Origin: Euonymus europaeus | Taxonomy: Eukaryota; Streptophyta; Magnoliopsida; Celastrales; Celastraceae | Direction: 5' to 3' | Assembly: GCA_963580455.1 (NCBI GenBank) | Contig: OY756963.1 | Coordinates: 15,395,555 to 15,459,554 of the forward strand | Length of the DNA: 64,000 bases | Shown here: positions 22,154-34,079 of the stretch, piece after piece | Position numbering within the stretch: the first letter of the stretch is position 1 | How the letters are laid out: each line of letters opens with the position of its first letter | Translations under genes and position numbers: made by a program | The notes under the pieces: model-generated | The model's input: only the letters and a program-made list of their open reading frames with translations | Told to the model about the DNA's origin: nothing | Databases searched by the model: none

Positions 22154-23831
22154 TACACCCTCTCTGCAATATCTCCTTGGTGTTCCCTCCTTCAGCATAA
22201 GTCACATTGAGCTTCTTTTTAGCGACCACCTGATTTTTTTCCTGAAGTGACCTCAGACGAGGTTTTGAACCAATTCATTTTCTACGATTTTTTTGGGCAT
22301 ATATAAAGGTAGATTCTGCGCGCTTCTACAAACTGAGGTGCAAGATTTTCAATTTATTTGTTTAGTTAGAGTGCTAAGCAACCTCTATTCTTGCAACGTT
22401 GTTCCTGTATCTTCTAATTGTTTTCTATTATTGTTTGTGAGTGTTCATCATTCACGGAAATTTTTGCTCTCTTCTTGTCCTCAGGTTCTGAAGAGAGGGA
22501 AATTTGACTCTTGATACAAATAATATGCCTTTTATGTAGTTGAATACTATGGCGTCTAATATGATTGGTACCAGTACGTCATCGAATGCCGAGTCTTTTC
22601 GTTTTTCATTCAAATCCCAATCAATCCTAATCGTGGCCTGTGTGGTGCAAGTTCGATGTTTTTACAAATTCTAGAACATTGAAATTTGATGAGGCAAATT
22701 GGGATGTAATAGGGTGTTATTATTATTATTAGATCCTTAAAGAACTGTAGCCAAGGTCCTCATTGGATTGGACTTTTTGAGGGTTAAGTACGGAGGATGG
22801 GTTAAGGAGGGGTAAAATGAATCATACTTGAATTGGATAGGGAGGGTTAAGAAGGAGGGTATGATGAAGGGATTCATCCCCTCCACTATTCTCATTTGTC
22901 CATTTTTATAACCAATATAGCGGGTTTGTAATATGGGAGTATTAATTTATTTGTACATTTGATCATTCCAATATTTGAAGACATAATACTTCCCCACATT
23001 TTCGAGGAGGTATATAAGTAAACTAGGATAACAACCCGCGGCATCCTGGGGCCTGCCTCAGTTTATTGATCCTGAAATTCTTAGAATGAGTATTCTAAAT
23101 TAAACTGAGTATAGATGTCTGAAACTCATATTAAGTAGTCCTGCATGAGTTTGCTAATGCACATGAAGGATAATAGGATTCAAAAATATATATAAAAAAA
23201 TTAAGTGTCTTTTGTTGCAAAGTCTTGCATTAAATGAATGCCTACATGACAAATTTCATCGTTGCATCTCTTGGCGTTAAGAGCTTACCATGTAAAGATA
23301 CAAACACAAACATAAAATGTGACTTAATTCATGGCTATGGGCTAAAATTGGGCAAACAATATTATCGAGAAAATACAAAAATCTTTCACTAAAAGCGATA
23401 TCTTCTTCATAACCCCCTCCACCTTCGCCAACTAAATGATTACCACACTTGATTTAACTTCATTCAACTCCAAAACTCATCACTTGATTTCCAAGCCCAC
23501 CAGAAGTTATAAAACCACAAGGATTCCTTCTGAAATTGCCAAATACGGCAATGGCATAAGAGAAGCATAGAATATCAGCAATAAACTATCAAAATGGACT
23601 GAAAATAAGAAACTCAAATTGCAGAGGAACACAAACAAACCCTAAAAAGAATTTGATATCTAAGGCAAAAAACAAATGCATAAAAAAGACTAACCTCAAA
23701 TAAAATAAAAAGTGAGGGAAGCAGTGATCAAATACACAGCAAACACTGCGTTGTTATCCACATTATATATATATATATATATATAGGTTATATATCTTGA
23801 ACACTAAGGCATCTTGAAAGAGCAGAACGAA
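22154..23831. other. Downstream region of the potassium transporter gene
   Basis: The first few hundred bases are presumably the 3' untranslated region of the transporter. Beyond that I see only AT-rich spacer, a purine-rich patch near 22780-22870 and a (TA) run at 23765-23784. The part from 23831 down to about 23500 may be the 3' untranslated region of the truncated minus-strand gene described next. Confidence 0.4.
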
Positions 23832-24112
23832 TTAAAATTCAATCATGAAAGGAGAACCACTGTCAAATACCTCCTGGGACAAAGTCTGAATCTTCCCAGA
23901 AGAATTACCAAACCCACCTCTGGTACCAATTGTTGCTTGTTTGGGCCCTGTAGCACTCAACATCAAATATATGTAGGAAAAGAATGTAGAACCAGAGGAT
24001 GCAAGCTTACCGTGCATTTTATTAAGGCCAACAATCTCTCCAGATCCAGAATTATGCATATTGTTTGCTTGCAGCGATTTTGTGATCTTTAATTTATAAT
24101 TAATAGCCCATT
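23832..24112 (-). pseudogene. 3'-terminal exons of an unidentified truncated gene
   Basis: On the minus strand an open frame runs into ...NNMHNSGSGEIVGLNKMHG. A GTAAGC donor with a TGCTACAG acceptor could remove about 63 bases between 24005 and 23942. The frame then continues as PKQATIGTRGGFGNSS... and ends with FMIEF at 23832. Composition and the coherent splice signals look like the end of a real protein. I do not recognise the family. Upstream of about 24112 the coding character stops, so the rest of the gene is missing. An uninterrupted 75-residue reading without splicing is also possible. Confidence 0.35.
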
Positions 24113-25392
24113 AAGAATAGAAGAACTATTGCAACCAATTAATTCCCTAAACCCGGATCAGAACAGTCGACAATTAATCTCCCTAATTCTAGTTCCACGA
24201 AAATACATAAATATGGATTGTTTATGTGATTTGATTGATTTGACTAGATGAGTATATATATTTAGCCTAATTGGTGATCAAGCAAATAACATATTTTGAA
24301 GCATAACAATTAGCGACAAGAATCATAAATCAGATCAAATGCTTGTAATAAAGAATTAATTTGTAATCTTCATGCTTGGCTAGGTGAAACCCTAGGAACG
24401 AGTATAGTTACAATCCATAATAATAAACAAAAAATAAAGAGAGACTTCTCTTCACAAAACTAAGTGCATCTTTCTAATAGTTTTGAGGGCCTATTTATAG
24501 TGAATACAAGTCTCAGAAGGTTTTCCATTAATTAGTGAATGTTTTCAACACTAAAAAATCAATCAAAATAAAATTCCGTCAAAATCAACATAATTCTCGT
24601 TTGGGCCGCACGATCGATCAAGTGTCGGGCATGGATTGGGTGCTCAAATCTACCTCGACATGTTATTTTGCCTTCTTGGGCGATTGATAACCTAAATCTG
24701 GTTTAGGTCACCATGATGGGCTGGACTCTATACTTGCATAAGAAATCATTCATACAGGTGAACGATATTAAGATCTATATTAAGATCTCTTTAGGACTCA
24801 CACAGTGAAGAAACAGGGATCCATTCTTCCACTTCCTGATAGGTCGTTTAGCACATGCAGTATGAAATGTATGCTATGACATAGCTTTTCTTTTCTTTGC
24901 TTAAGACAAAGAATGTATGTCATTGCTCTCCTCATCAGAGGTAATACACCATACGAGTCTTAGTCTTATCACCAAATCACAGGCGCCAAACTTGAAATTC
25001 TCATCTACTCACTATTTATTGTGCCAGATGATTAATTTCACACTCGGCTTTCATCATATAGACACATGAATGGTGGGGATACATTCATGTCGGCTCTCTT
25101 ATTTTAGAACCTCATCTTGATCCTAATCAAGGCGACTCCAAATTAATGGCTTTGAATTAAACTCGCTCCCACTGCGCTCAAGTCGCTAATTGAGCGCTAT
25201 AACTCAAATAGTCTTATCTCTACTCGCCTTACAAGCGCTAGAGGCAATTGCTCGTGTGAGTGAGCCAATCTTAGTCTATCGACATACTTTATTGAATTGT
25301 ACAATGTAACTCTCACAGAATATTCCAAAGCGTTGAATAATATGTAAATCAAATTCAAATATTCAACAAACTGTAAGCATCCTAACCATAGA
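24113..25392. other. Spacer with LTR-like features downstream of the Copia RNase H
   Basis: No gene. 'ctataaataggccctcaaaa' on the minus strand (around 24505-24485) is a good TATA-like box. 'cagtgggagcgag' on the minus strand near 25170 resembles a polypurine tract about 220 bases after the RNase H stop. The expected 3' LTR matching 33441-33775 is not present in this interval, so the element's 3' end has been lost or replaced. Confidence 0.4.
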
Positions 25393-26246
25393 TTACATAC
25401 TACTCAGACCTAAAGATTTTACATGTTTAATAAAAACATCCCTAGCTATTGGCTTGGTGAGTGGGTCTGCCACCATGTCATTGGTAAAAATGTATTTTAG
25501 GACCACGTCCTTGTCGGTAATTGCATCTCTAATATAGTGATATCTTTTCTTGATGTGTTTGGTCTTTCCATGATATTTAGGATCCTTGGCAACAGCCAAT
25601 GCAGCAATGTTATCACAGAAAATTGTCACAGGTTCTGATGCTGATTTGACAATTTCTAAGTGCTGCTGGAAACTATTTAACCAAACAGCATCTTGAGTTG
25701 CTGCGGAACAAGCTACGTATTCAGCCTCCACAGTGGACAAGGCTACACAAGATTGCTTTTTGCTACTCCATAGTATAGCACTATCATTTAGCAAAAAACT
25801 AAATCCTGAAGTTGATTTGCACTGATCAACGTCTCCTCCCCAATCAGCATCAGAGTAACCTATCAAGCGCAAATCCTTCTTCACTTGATAACATAGCATC
25901 TAGTTTGAAGTTCCTTTCAGATATCGCAAAATCCTCTTGACTGCCATCCAGTGCTTTTGATCAGGGTTTGATTGATATCGGCTAACCAAACCAACAGCAT
26001 AACATATGTCGGGACGTGTGCAATGAAGTGCACATCATTGCATACATCAGACTACCGACAACACCGGCATAAGGTACTTTGGACATCTTTTCTTTCTCTT
26101 CCGGAGTCTTGGGACAGATATCAAGACTTAGGCTCAAATTCTTTTCAACAGGGGTATCCATCAGCTTGCTATCTTGCATGTGATAGCGCTCCAACATCTT
26201 TTTGATGTAAGTCTTTTGAGATAAGCCCAAAAGTCTTTTAGCGCGA
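25393..26246 (-). pseudogene. Copia RT end and RNase H (Tnt1-like)
   Basis: Downstream part of the pol gene after the solo LTR. It reads KRLLGLSQKTYIKKML... then MDTPVEKNLSLSLDICPKTP and VPYAGVVGSLMYAM. One shift near 25985 and a stop near 25900 precede the RNase H: GYSDADWGGDVDQCKSTSGF, SSKKQSCVALSTVEAEYVA, FCDNIAALAVAKDP, GKTKHIKKRYHYIRD, and a terminal ADPLTKPI motif ending in LGLSSM. RNase H catalytic acidic positions (DAD, E in VEAEY, D in CDN) are all visible. Confidence 0.9.
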
Positions 26247-28618
26247 TTTAACACCCCGAGTCATTGAATAGCTTACGCGATAGGGCAAAGTGACATAGGT
26301 GGTACTCATGATGAATTCTGGTTTGTGCAATAATATATGTTAAATAGAATCATAATATTTTCATGAATTCTATATGTGAAATAAAAATTATGGGAACAAG
26401 GATTATGGAAATTGGAGTTAAAATGAATTTCCATGAATTTTGGGAACAAAAGTTAGAATAGGAAAATAATTCAAACGTAATGGCAAATCTGTAAATAAAG
26501 GAGGTTGGCATGAAAACATAAGTTTAAAACCAATGAAATTCACGTGGAAGCCAGTGGCGACGATAGAATGTGAACTAGTAAATTAATACCCGAGTCCATA
26601 AATAACTTTACGTAGGGTGTAAAATGTTAGTAATATTATTTAAGATTTACCAAAGGTACAACGTGGACCAAATGATTTATTTTAGAAAAAAGAAGAAGGG
26701 CAGAAAGGTAAAGTAAAAGGAAAAGAAATAAAAAAACAAAATACAAATTAAAGAAAGGGAGCACACACCCTGAGACGAGAAGGAAACCCTAGAGTTCAGC
26801 CAGCCGTGTACCAAAGGCGGCGACGGAATGGTGGGATGGCAAAGACGGCGACGGAATGGCAACCAGGGTGGCATGGAAGGGACGATAAGAAGGAGAGGAG
26901 TCCAATGGTGGTGTTTTCGGATGGAATGGAGAAGGAATCACCGTCCAACGGCGAGAGAGAGATGCACGGGCACCTCACCATTTCCTCTGCGATCCACCCA
27001 CCTCCGACCACCTCTCAGGTAAACGAAATCGGCGTTGTACTCGCCGCGTCTCCCTCTATCATTTGAGACGGTCTGTGACCTCCACCGCGCCATTGAAGGC
27101 AGTGACCCGGTAACAAAATCCGACGAGTCTGTCAGACCCGCTTGTGTGAAGAAGAACGAGCAATCGGGTCTGCCTGACCCAGTTGATGATTATTTTAATT
27201 AATTAATGCTAATTTTATTAATTAATATTAATTGTGTTGATAAAAGAAATTGATTTAGAAAAAAAATACAATATTAATAAGTTATTATAGATATTATATG
27301 AGTTTAGGAATCCACCACTTAAGTTTTAAATTAAGTAATGAGAAATAATAACAATATGGAAGAATAAATATTAATGGATTTAGGTATTATTATGAATTTC
27401 AGGGACCAATTTTGATAGTCGAAAATATCGAGAACTTACGAGGACACACTAAGGTAAGTAATACTCACCTGTGTCACGGAATTGCATGCTGAAGGAATAT
27501 TAATTTTACAATTTCTGTATTTGCATGTGTATGTATATGTGTATGTGAATATATATATATATATATATATGTTAGTATGATTGTGTTGTTGTAATGAGAT
27601 TGATATTGTTATAATAATAGTTGTATGGACTCTGTTGATTATAGACATTAACTTGATTTTGGTGATTTGGGTACTGGTCGATTGTGAACTATCATGTGAT
27701 GAAATATATATATATATATATGAGACTAAACTTATGAAGATGTGTTATCTGTATAAAAATATATGCGTTGATTGTGTTGTGTTTATGAGCTTGAACTAGT
27801 GATGATGAGTTATATGTGAATGGTGAACTGCTATGTGATGATGTATATAGGTTACAGTTAATGGTTACACTGCATGAAGCATAACATAGCATGACATACA
27901 TGACCTTCACATTAAGGGAAAATGTTTTTACGAATCGGGTACAACTGCTACAGGGAGGGTATATGTTGACTGGAAAAGGAAAAGGAAAATGTTTTATTGA
28001 CTGAAAAGTGTTCTTTGATAGAACACTAAATCAAAGAAAAATCCCGACCGGTTGCTCTGTAGCAGTTTACCTAGGTTAAGGGACAAGTACTGGAAAATGT
28101 TTTAAATGGCTGACTGTTTTATAAAGATAAGGTTCATGTGTATTCATGCATAAATAGTACTTGCTGGGCCTCGACTCACTATGTTCCGTGATGCAGGTAT
28201 TGATTTTTTAGATGATTACGTTGACTTAGGAGTTGATGGTGTTGTCGTAGATTCATGAAGATGATGCTCATGTGACGGAAGGTAGTTTTTAGTGAAGAGT
28301 GATCGATCAAGCTTTACATTTAGTTATGTACTTATAGTTAATAGCTTTGAGGTATGGTAATAAGTATAGATTCGGGAACAAGTAGAAAAAGAATAAGATT
28401 CACAATGGTTTACGTAGAGGATATTAAATGGATGTACTGCTTATTTAAAATATATAAGATAATGCTTTTATTTCAGATTAGGTTTTAATAATTAATTTGG
28501 TGGAATTGTTTCCTGAAGTGGTTTTGTATTTAAATGTAGGGTGAGTTTATATAGTAATATAAGTAGCTTTCTACACTACAAGCCTGAGTATTAGGGTTTC
28601 GTGGGACGGGGCATTACA
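26247..28618 (+). mobile_element. Solo LTR (2.37 kb) inserted in the Copia RT, Gypsy type
   Basis: The ends are inverted: the left reads TTTAACACCCCG and the right ends CGGGGCATTACA, a TGTAAYRCCCCG-type LTR terminus with one base altered at the left tip. Flanks CGCGA (26242-26246) and CTCGA (28619-28623) agree at 4 of 5 bases, as a 5-bp target duplication should. Taking the insert out joins ...VKIIRDR to AKRLLGLSQ... in frame, so the boundaries are right. Inside is no polymerase gene, only LTR-like DNA: a purine-rich leader near 26690-26760, a GC-richer block near 26800-27060, and 'cttgctgggcctcgactcac' near 28162. The last recalls the Gypsy LTR at 60858 onwards. Confidence 0.8.
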
Positions 28619-30397
28619 CTCGATCTCTTATGATCTTCACACCAAGCACGTAGCTAGCCTCACCCATATCTTTCATTTCAAAGTTTGATGATAACCACTT
28701 CTTACTAGTGTCTATCATCTCTTTGCTATTTGCAGCTATCAGAATGTCGTCAACATACAAGGACAAAATCAGAAAACCATCACTCGAACGTTTTAAATAC
28801 ACGCAATGGTCCTCTTCCATCATCGTAAAACCATCCATTTGGATTGGATGATGAAACTTGATGTTCCATTGCCTCGATGCTTGCTTGAGACCATATATAG
28901 ATCTTTTGAGCTTGCAAACTTTGTGCTCTTTTCCTTTAGATACAAAACCTAAAGGTTGATCCATGTAAATTTCTTCATCTAGTTCTCAATTGAGAAATTC
29001 AGTTTTGACGTCCATATGGTATAATTCTAAGTCCATGTGTGCTACTATAGCTAGGACGAGGTGAACTGAAGTAATTCTTACAACAGGTGCGAATGTATCG
29101 TCATAGTCAATTCTCTCTTCTTGAGTGGAGCCTTTTGCTACTAGTCGAGCCTTATATCTTTCTATGGACCCATCCGCCTTACATTTAATTGTGAGAATCC
29201 ATTTATTTCCATTGGATTTTCACCTCGGCGGTAGATCAACCAAGTCCCAGACTTGATTAGTGTTCATTGACTCCATTTCTTCTTCCATAGCTTTACTTCA
29301 TTCCTTAGCCTTAGGACCAGATAGAGTCTCTTTAATCGATTTTGGCTCTTCATCATCCTATGGAGCAATCATGAATGCTTCCCCCTCAATCTTTAATTGA
29401 CAACGTGGGATACGTTCACGGATGCTTTGACGTGGTTGAGATTGTTCACGATCTTGCTCCATAGGAGTCAGATCAAGCATTATGTCGCTTCCACGTTCCA
29501 CGAGAGGATTAAGAGTGTCCTCTAATCCCTCGACTGCGGTAGGGGCGTCATTTTCTTTATTTTCATAAAATTGAAAATCTTTATTAACCTCACCTCTCAC
29601 AGGAAAGTCCTCTTCTAAGAAGACGACATCACGGGACTCAAGTTCTGTCACGCTCCCATAAGCTTTTTCACCAATGAAAACAAATCCTTTGGAGGTTTCA
29701 GAGTATCTAATGAAAATACACTTCTTCACCTAGGACCAAGTTTCCCATATTGGTGAGAATTATTGTGAATGTAAGCTGCACATCCCCAAGGATGCAATTT
29801 TCCCAAGTTAGGTTTATTGTCATTCCATAATTCATATGAGGTGGATGAGACAAATTTGGAGGGTACACGATTTAGTATGTAGGTAGCAGTTAATAACGCA
29901 TCTCCCCATAAGGAAATAGGTAAATTTGCTTGCGCCATCATCGACCTAACCATGTCTAAGAGGGTCCTATTTCTTCTTTCTGCAACACCATTTTGTTGCG
30001 GAGTATAAGGAATAGTTAGCTAGCGAGCTATACCCTTTTCATCACAAAAACTTTTAAATTGATCAGATAGATATTCACGACCTCAATCGGTCCTTAAATT
30101 TTTTATCTTCATGGTTAATTGATTCTCTACCAGGTTGGTATATCGTTTGAAGCAATCCAATTCGTCAGACTTATGAGAAATCAAATAAACGTGACCAAAA
30201 CGTGTGAAATCATCTATAAAAGTGATGCAATAGTCGACACCATGCCTAGCCCTCACATTTAGTGGTCCACAAATGTCTGAATGAATAAGCTGTAATGGAC
30301 TAATGGCTCTCTTGGCTTTCCCAAATGGTAATCTAGTTGCTTTTCCAGCTAGGCAATGCTCATATGTGGGCAATTCTACTTTGGCGAGTGATCCCAA
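28619..30397 (-). pseudogene. Copia integrase and reverse transcriptase (Tnt1-like)
   Basis: From 30397 downwards are the integrase core (SPLQLIHSDICGPLNV, YCITFIDDFTRFGHVYLI, then a TPQQNGVAERRNRTL region near 29985) and ILNRVPSKFVSSTSYELW. Next come the integrase C-terminal linker with REQSQPRQSIRERIPR, a YKARLVAKG-type RT start near 29150, and a DVKTEFLN region. The RT core reads GFVSKGKEHKVCKLKRSIYGLKQASRQW, SLYVDDILIAAN and MKDMGEASYVLGVKI. The YVDD active-site motif is intact, but stops split the frame at least at 30080, 29953, 29726, 29355 and 28964. Confidence 0.9.
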
Positions 30398-31791
30398 GAG
30401 ACCTACTCAAGCCAATCTATTTAATCGGTCTTGCCCAATGTGTCCTAATCTAGCATGCCATAAAACACTTTCAGTATTAGGAATAGAACTTGAATTACCA
30501 ACAACATAGATAGATGGATAGTCATTAACTACAATGTTAGTGGTATCCAACACCATAAAACCATCCAACACTAATAAACGTTGTCCAGAAATACTTTTAC
30601 ACAACCTTTAGGAAAGTTAAGTTCAAAACCTAGTTCTAGTAGAATAAGAATAGAAACAAGATTTCATCGAACTTCAAGAGCATAGAGCACATCATGAAGA
30701 TAAAGCGTGCGACCATCTCGCAAGTCTAGTTTGCAAGTACCAATCCCAAACACGTCAGCAGAAGCATTATTCCCTATGTATATACTCCTACTGCCTTTAG
30801 GAATTCGATGAAATTCCACATATGTTGTTCGGTCCCTTGCTATGTGGTCGGTTGCTGCTGATTCTACAGTTCAAAAAGGAACAGTCTCAGCAAGCATTGA
30901 GCAACTACTAAAATATAAGTTAGAGGGACGAATTTGTGTAAACAATACCTTTGGCTCAGTGTAATCACGAGCAAAGTGATCAGGTTTACCACAGTTAAAA
31001 CAATTCTTGTTTCTACTTTTCATGCCGCCGCGTTTCCCATGCTTGCGCTTTTGTCCACTAGAACTTGCTTCATCTGCTCTTTTGCCCCTTTTGAAACCCT
31101 TACCCTTCCAATTTTTCCCGTTCAGAGCCACTTGCTCCTCGCGATTTGGACTCAGTCATGAAAGCTTCATTAGCAGGCTTCTCAGAGAGAAGACGATCTT
31201 CCTCAAGCTCAACGTGACAAGCAACATCTTCAAAAGTTTTGATGTTCTCATTATGGGTAAGGTTAACACGCATGTGTTCCCAATTGCTCGGCAAAGAGCG
31301 CATAACATATTGGACTTGCTGTTCATTAGTCATGTCATGCCCTGCAGACCTCAATTCACCGATCATGTTAGACATGTTCATAAGATGTTGCCTCATGTTT
31401 TCATTCTGGCGCTTCTTAGAGCCATCAAATTTGAGGGTAACTGATGAAGTCTCGTTGTTGAGGTTCGACCATATTGAACCTTAACAGCATCCCAAACTGC
31501 TTGGGCTGAACGATGCCTTTCAAATCGCAGCATTAAATCATTTTTCATGCTGCTCAACATCGTAATGCGAGCAACACGATCCTTGAGCTTATAGGCTTGA
31601 AAGACTTCCATGTCTAGCCTATGCTGAGCAGTGTTACCTTGCTCGGGTTCAGCCATTGGTTGTGTAATGGTTTCTAGCATGTCTTGCTCCTCTAGGAGAT
31701 ATTGAATCTTACGATGCCAAACATTGTAATTCTTCTCATTCAGCTTGTTTCCGTGGTTCAAATCAGCGACAATACTCTTTATTGCAGCCAT
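30398..31791 (-). pseudogene. Copia gag, zinc knuckle and protease region (Tnt1-like)
   Basis: The gag starts at 31791 (MAAIKSIVADLN, then LNEKNYNVWHRKIQYLLEEQ, the UBN2/gag type). It shifts frame near 31393 and continues with MRQHLMNMSNMIGEL and the SLPSNWEHMRVNL block. The zinc knuckle CFNCGKPDHFARD lies near 31010-30970; its last position, normally Cys, is replaced within DYTEP. The aspartic protease region follows in pieces (near 30860-30610). The GAG-pre-integrase HARLGHIGQDRLNRL lies at about 30450-30410. Confidence 0.88.
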
Positions 31792-32214
31792 TGTAACTAT
31801 ATAGAGGCAATTACTTAAATTAGGATCTTGTATAATTCATTTGACAACAATGTTTCGCTACAATCTCCTAAATTAATTAATAATAATCTAACACATGCAA
31901 CATCAACGAAAGTAATGTTACACATTCAATCAATTTCTGTTAGCATAGTCCAATTATTATTATTTAATTTAAACATGTGCAACATTTTGGTTATTAGGTG
32001 AGATATACTTCATAAATCTACCATCCTAAAATCCTCCCACCATTAAACATATTTCCATTCATGCTTATTCAATGTAATGAATTCAAAAAAAAAATTACAG
32101 AAAAAAAAATTTCATTAATGAAAAGCATTCAATATGTTTTCAAGAGCATAAATATGTACATGCATAAGCAAATGTACCGAAAATATATACAATGTGATAA
32201 AAAAAAAATACAGA

Positions 32215-32652
32215 TCACATGCTAAGTACATAATCGCGATCATCAATAAGGTCATCTAAAACATCATCATTATGTCCACCAAGCTCATACTCCTCATACC
32301 ACGGAACAAATCGAGCAGTAGGTTCTAAACGCCTTGCGCTTTGCCTAGTCCGACGAAAACCCATAGCATGTAACTGACTTTCCCTCTCAAGCAGTAAAAC
32401 ATCAGCGAGAGAATCAAAGTCTAAAGAACTCAATTGTTGCTTCAAGGCTTGATGAACTAAAGCCCATTCGTCTGGCAGAGCATCAATCATAATATGGATT
32501 TGTTGCTCGATGAAGAACTCATGAACCTCACGATGCCACAGATTCTTAATCCAATTATACATATAATCTATATGCTCAACAATCGTATGCGATGCACTCT
32601 TCTTATATGTCAACAAATGAATTATTTGTGCTCGTGTAGCCACTACACACAC
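32215..32652 (-). CDS. Extra gag-like (UBN2-type) frame upstream of gag
   Basis: A 145-residue open frame lies between the 5' LTR and the true gag of the Tnt1-like element. It contains ATRAQIIHLLTYKKSASH, VEHIDYMYNWIKNL, IHIMIDALPDEWALVHQALK and LADVLLLERESQLHAMG. That order (helix, 'LP.W', 'L...L..E') is what Copia gag proteins show. The following 'FRRTRQSARRLEPTARF' and acidic tail are unfamiliar. A 'tgtgtgtgtag' just before TGGCTACACGAG could be a splice acceptor, so this may be a 3' exon rather than a gene with its own ATG. It could be a captured gag piece or a second insertion. Confidence 0.45.
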   Translation of the reverse strand: MCVVATRAQIIHLLTYKKSASHTIVEHIDYMYNWIKNLWHREVHEFFIEQQIHIMIDALPDEWALVHQALKQQLSSLDFDSLADVLLLERESQLHAMGFRRTRQSARRLEPTARFVPWYEEYELGGHNDDVLDDLIDDRDYVLSM

Positions 32653-33427
32653 AAATAATTAATAAAATAATAGTTAACCTATAATTTGTTAATTATAACA
32701 TGCACTAAATTTTTCAGTAATTCTAAAAATTCCAAAAAAAATCACAAATAATTAGAAAATTAATTATTAATTAATCTGGGAATTTCTATTGTTATTTTTA
32801 ATGTGACACGCGCCCACATGCGCCAGAACAGATTGATCCAATCATAATGGCGCGTGTGGCTTACGCGCACCTTTTTTTTTTCACTCGGGTCAAACCCGCG
32901 GGTCAAAACTCCCCGCAATCCCGACCCAAGTTCCTGACCCAATTGACAAGTGGGCCGTGCATGAGTGTTCCGCCTGGCGCGTGAGACTCACATGTTGCCT
33001 TCGTGATTTTTGAACCAACGTTTTTCGAACCTCTTTCAAAAACACTCCAGATGTGATTTCTCATTTTTCTGAAATTTTTTTAGTATTAAATGACAGTGTT
33101 TGGTGATCACATATTCTTGCCGCGACTGTAACTATCCAAGAACACAAATTTTCCTAGAAAATCAAATAGAGGCAATTTGGATAATCCAACTTCAAAAAAC
33201 ATAACAAATCACACATTTATCAGAAAAATGTGTAAAAATACTCATTGGAAAGCTTGCTCTGAGAGCTTTCAAACCATACCATATACGAAACCAAACCATG
33301 AAATGTACATGCTCGAAATGCAGAAAAAAGTTTCGGTTTTCATATTGGAAAATCATGGTATTTGACGCATTCTAATCCGATTTAACCATACATAACACAC
33401 AATCGAGCATGAAACATACTTTAAATT

Positions 33428-33439
33428 GCTTCGATACCA
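33428..33439 (-). other. Primer-binding site, initiator-Met tRNA type
   Basis: The minus strand reads TGGTATCGAAGC one base inside the 5' LTR end at 33441. The plant consensus for initiator-Met priming is TGGTATCAGAGC, so two bases differ. Confidence 0.7.
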
Positions 33440-33440
33440 T

Positions 33441-33775
33441 TGTAGATTTAGTAGTATCAAGAATACTTACTATTTTCTTGATCGGTAAGAAAACTTTGAA
33501 AGAATCATAGTATGTTCCAATGCTTCGCGATGATATCCAATTACTAGAACCGGAATCGTTTCCACAATACGAACACCATTTTGATCTTCGCAAGCTCTGT
33601 CTGATTTCTTATTTTTATTGAAGAATTAGAAGAAACTATCTCCCTTCTTGCCAATATACGTTTAACGTATATTGGCAGTTGAGAGCAGTTGTCTCCAAGA
33701 CAACTGCCTCAACTCCCAAGGCAAATGGGTTGGGCTGAGTCTAGCTCACATGGGTGACACAGCCCAAGTCCAACA
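33441..33775 (-). repeat. 5' LTR of the Tnt1-like Copia element, with two hairpins
   Basis: 335 bp, beginning TGTTGGACTTGGGC on the minus strand and ending ...CTACA next to the primer-binding site. Two near-perfect hairpins lie side by side. At 33649-33677, TGCCAATATACGT pairs with its complement across a 3-base loop. At 33678-33713, GCAGTTGTCT/AGACAACTGC has loop CCA and an outer GTTGAG/CTCAAC stem with one bulged A. Confidence 0.8.
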
Positions 33776-34079
33776 ATATTTATAGTATAATATAAGATGA
33801 TTCATTTTTTAATATTTTTCTCTAGTTAACTCTACATTCTATCCAAGCAATGGTGAGTAATGGTAGTCCCTTCACATAACTTTCCCTCCCTTAATTTTAC
33901 TTGACTCTTCATCTTTCAATCCAAACTGGGCAGAAATTTGTGGAGTGGTATAGTGAAAGGTGATCTTACCTGAGACTATGAAGTCATGGGTGCAAGCCAA
34001 TGGAGAAGCGGTTTATATAAAAAATTACAATAAAAACAAATGCTTTTTAATCTAATAATACCAAATTGACCCAATCAAT

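Larger units (their letters stand above)
25393..33775 (-). mobile_element. Tnt1-like Copia retrotransposon, decayed, split by a solo LTR
   Basis: Minus-strand order is 5' LTR (33775-33441), primer-binding site, long leader with an extra gag-like frame, gag, zinc knuckle, protease region, integrase, reverse transcriptase, then the 26247-28618 insertion, the remainder of RT, and RNase H ending at 25393. Domain order (integrase before RT) defines Copia. Many TAG/TGA stops and shifts make it dead. No copy of the 5' LTR is found at the other end. Confidence 0.9.

Noticed and set aside
26806..27066. Plus-strand Arg/Gly-rich 86-residue frame
   Set aside because: Short frame inside the solo LTR, made of repeated 'ggcgacggaatgg'; no family likeness and overlapping frames of equal quality exist.
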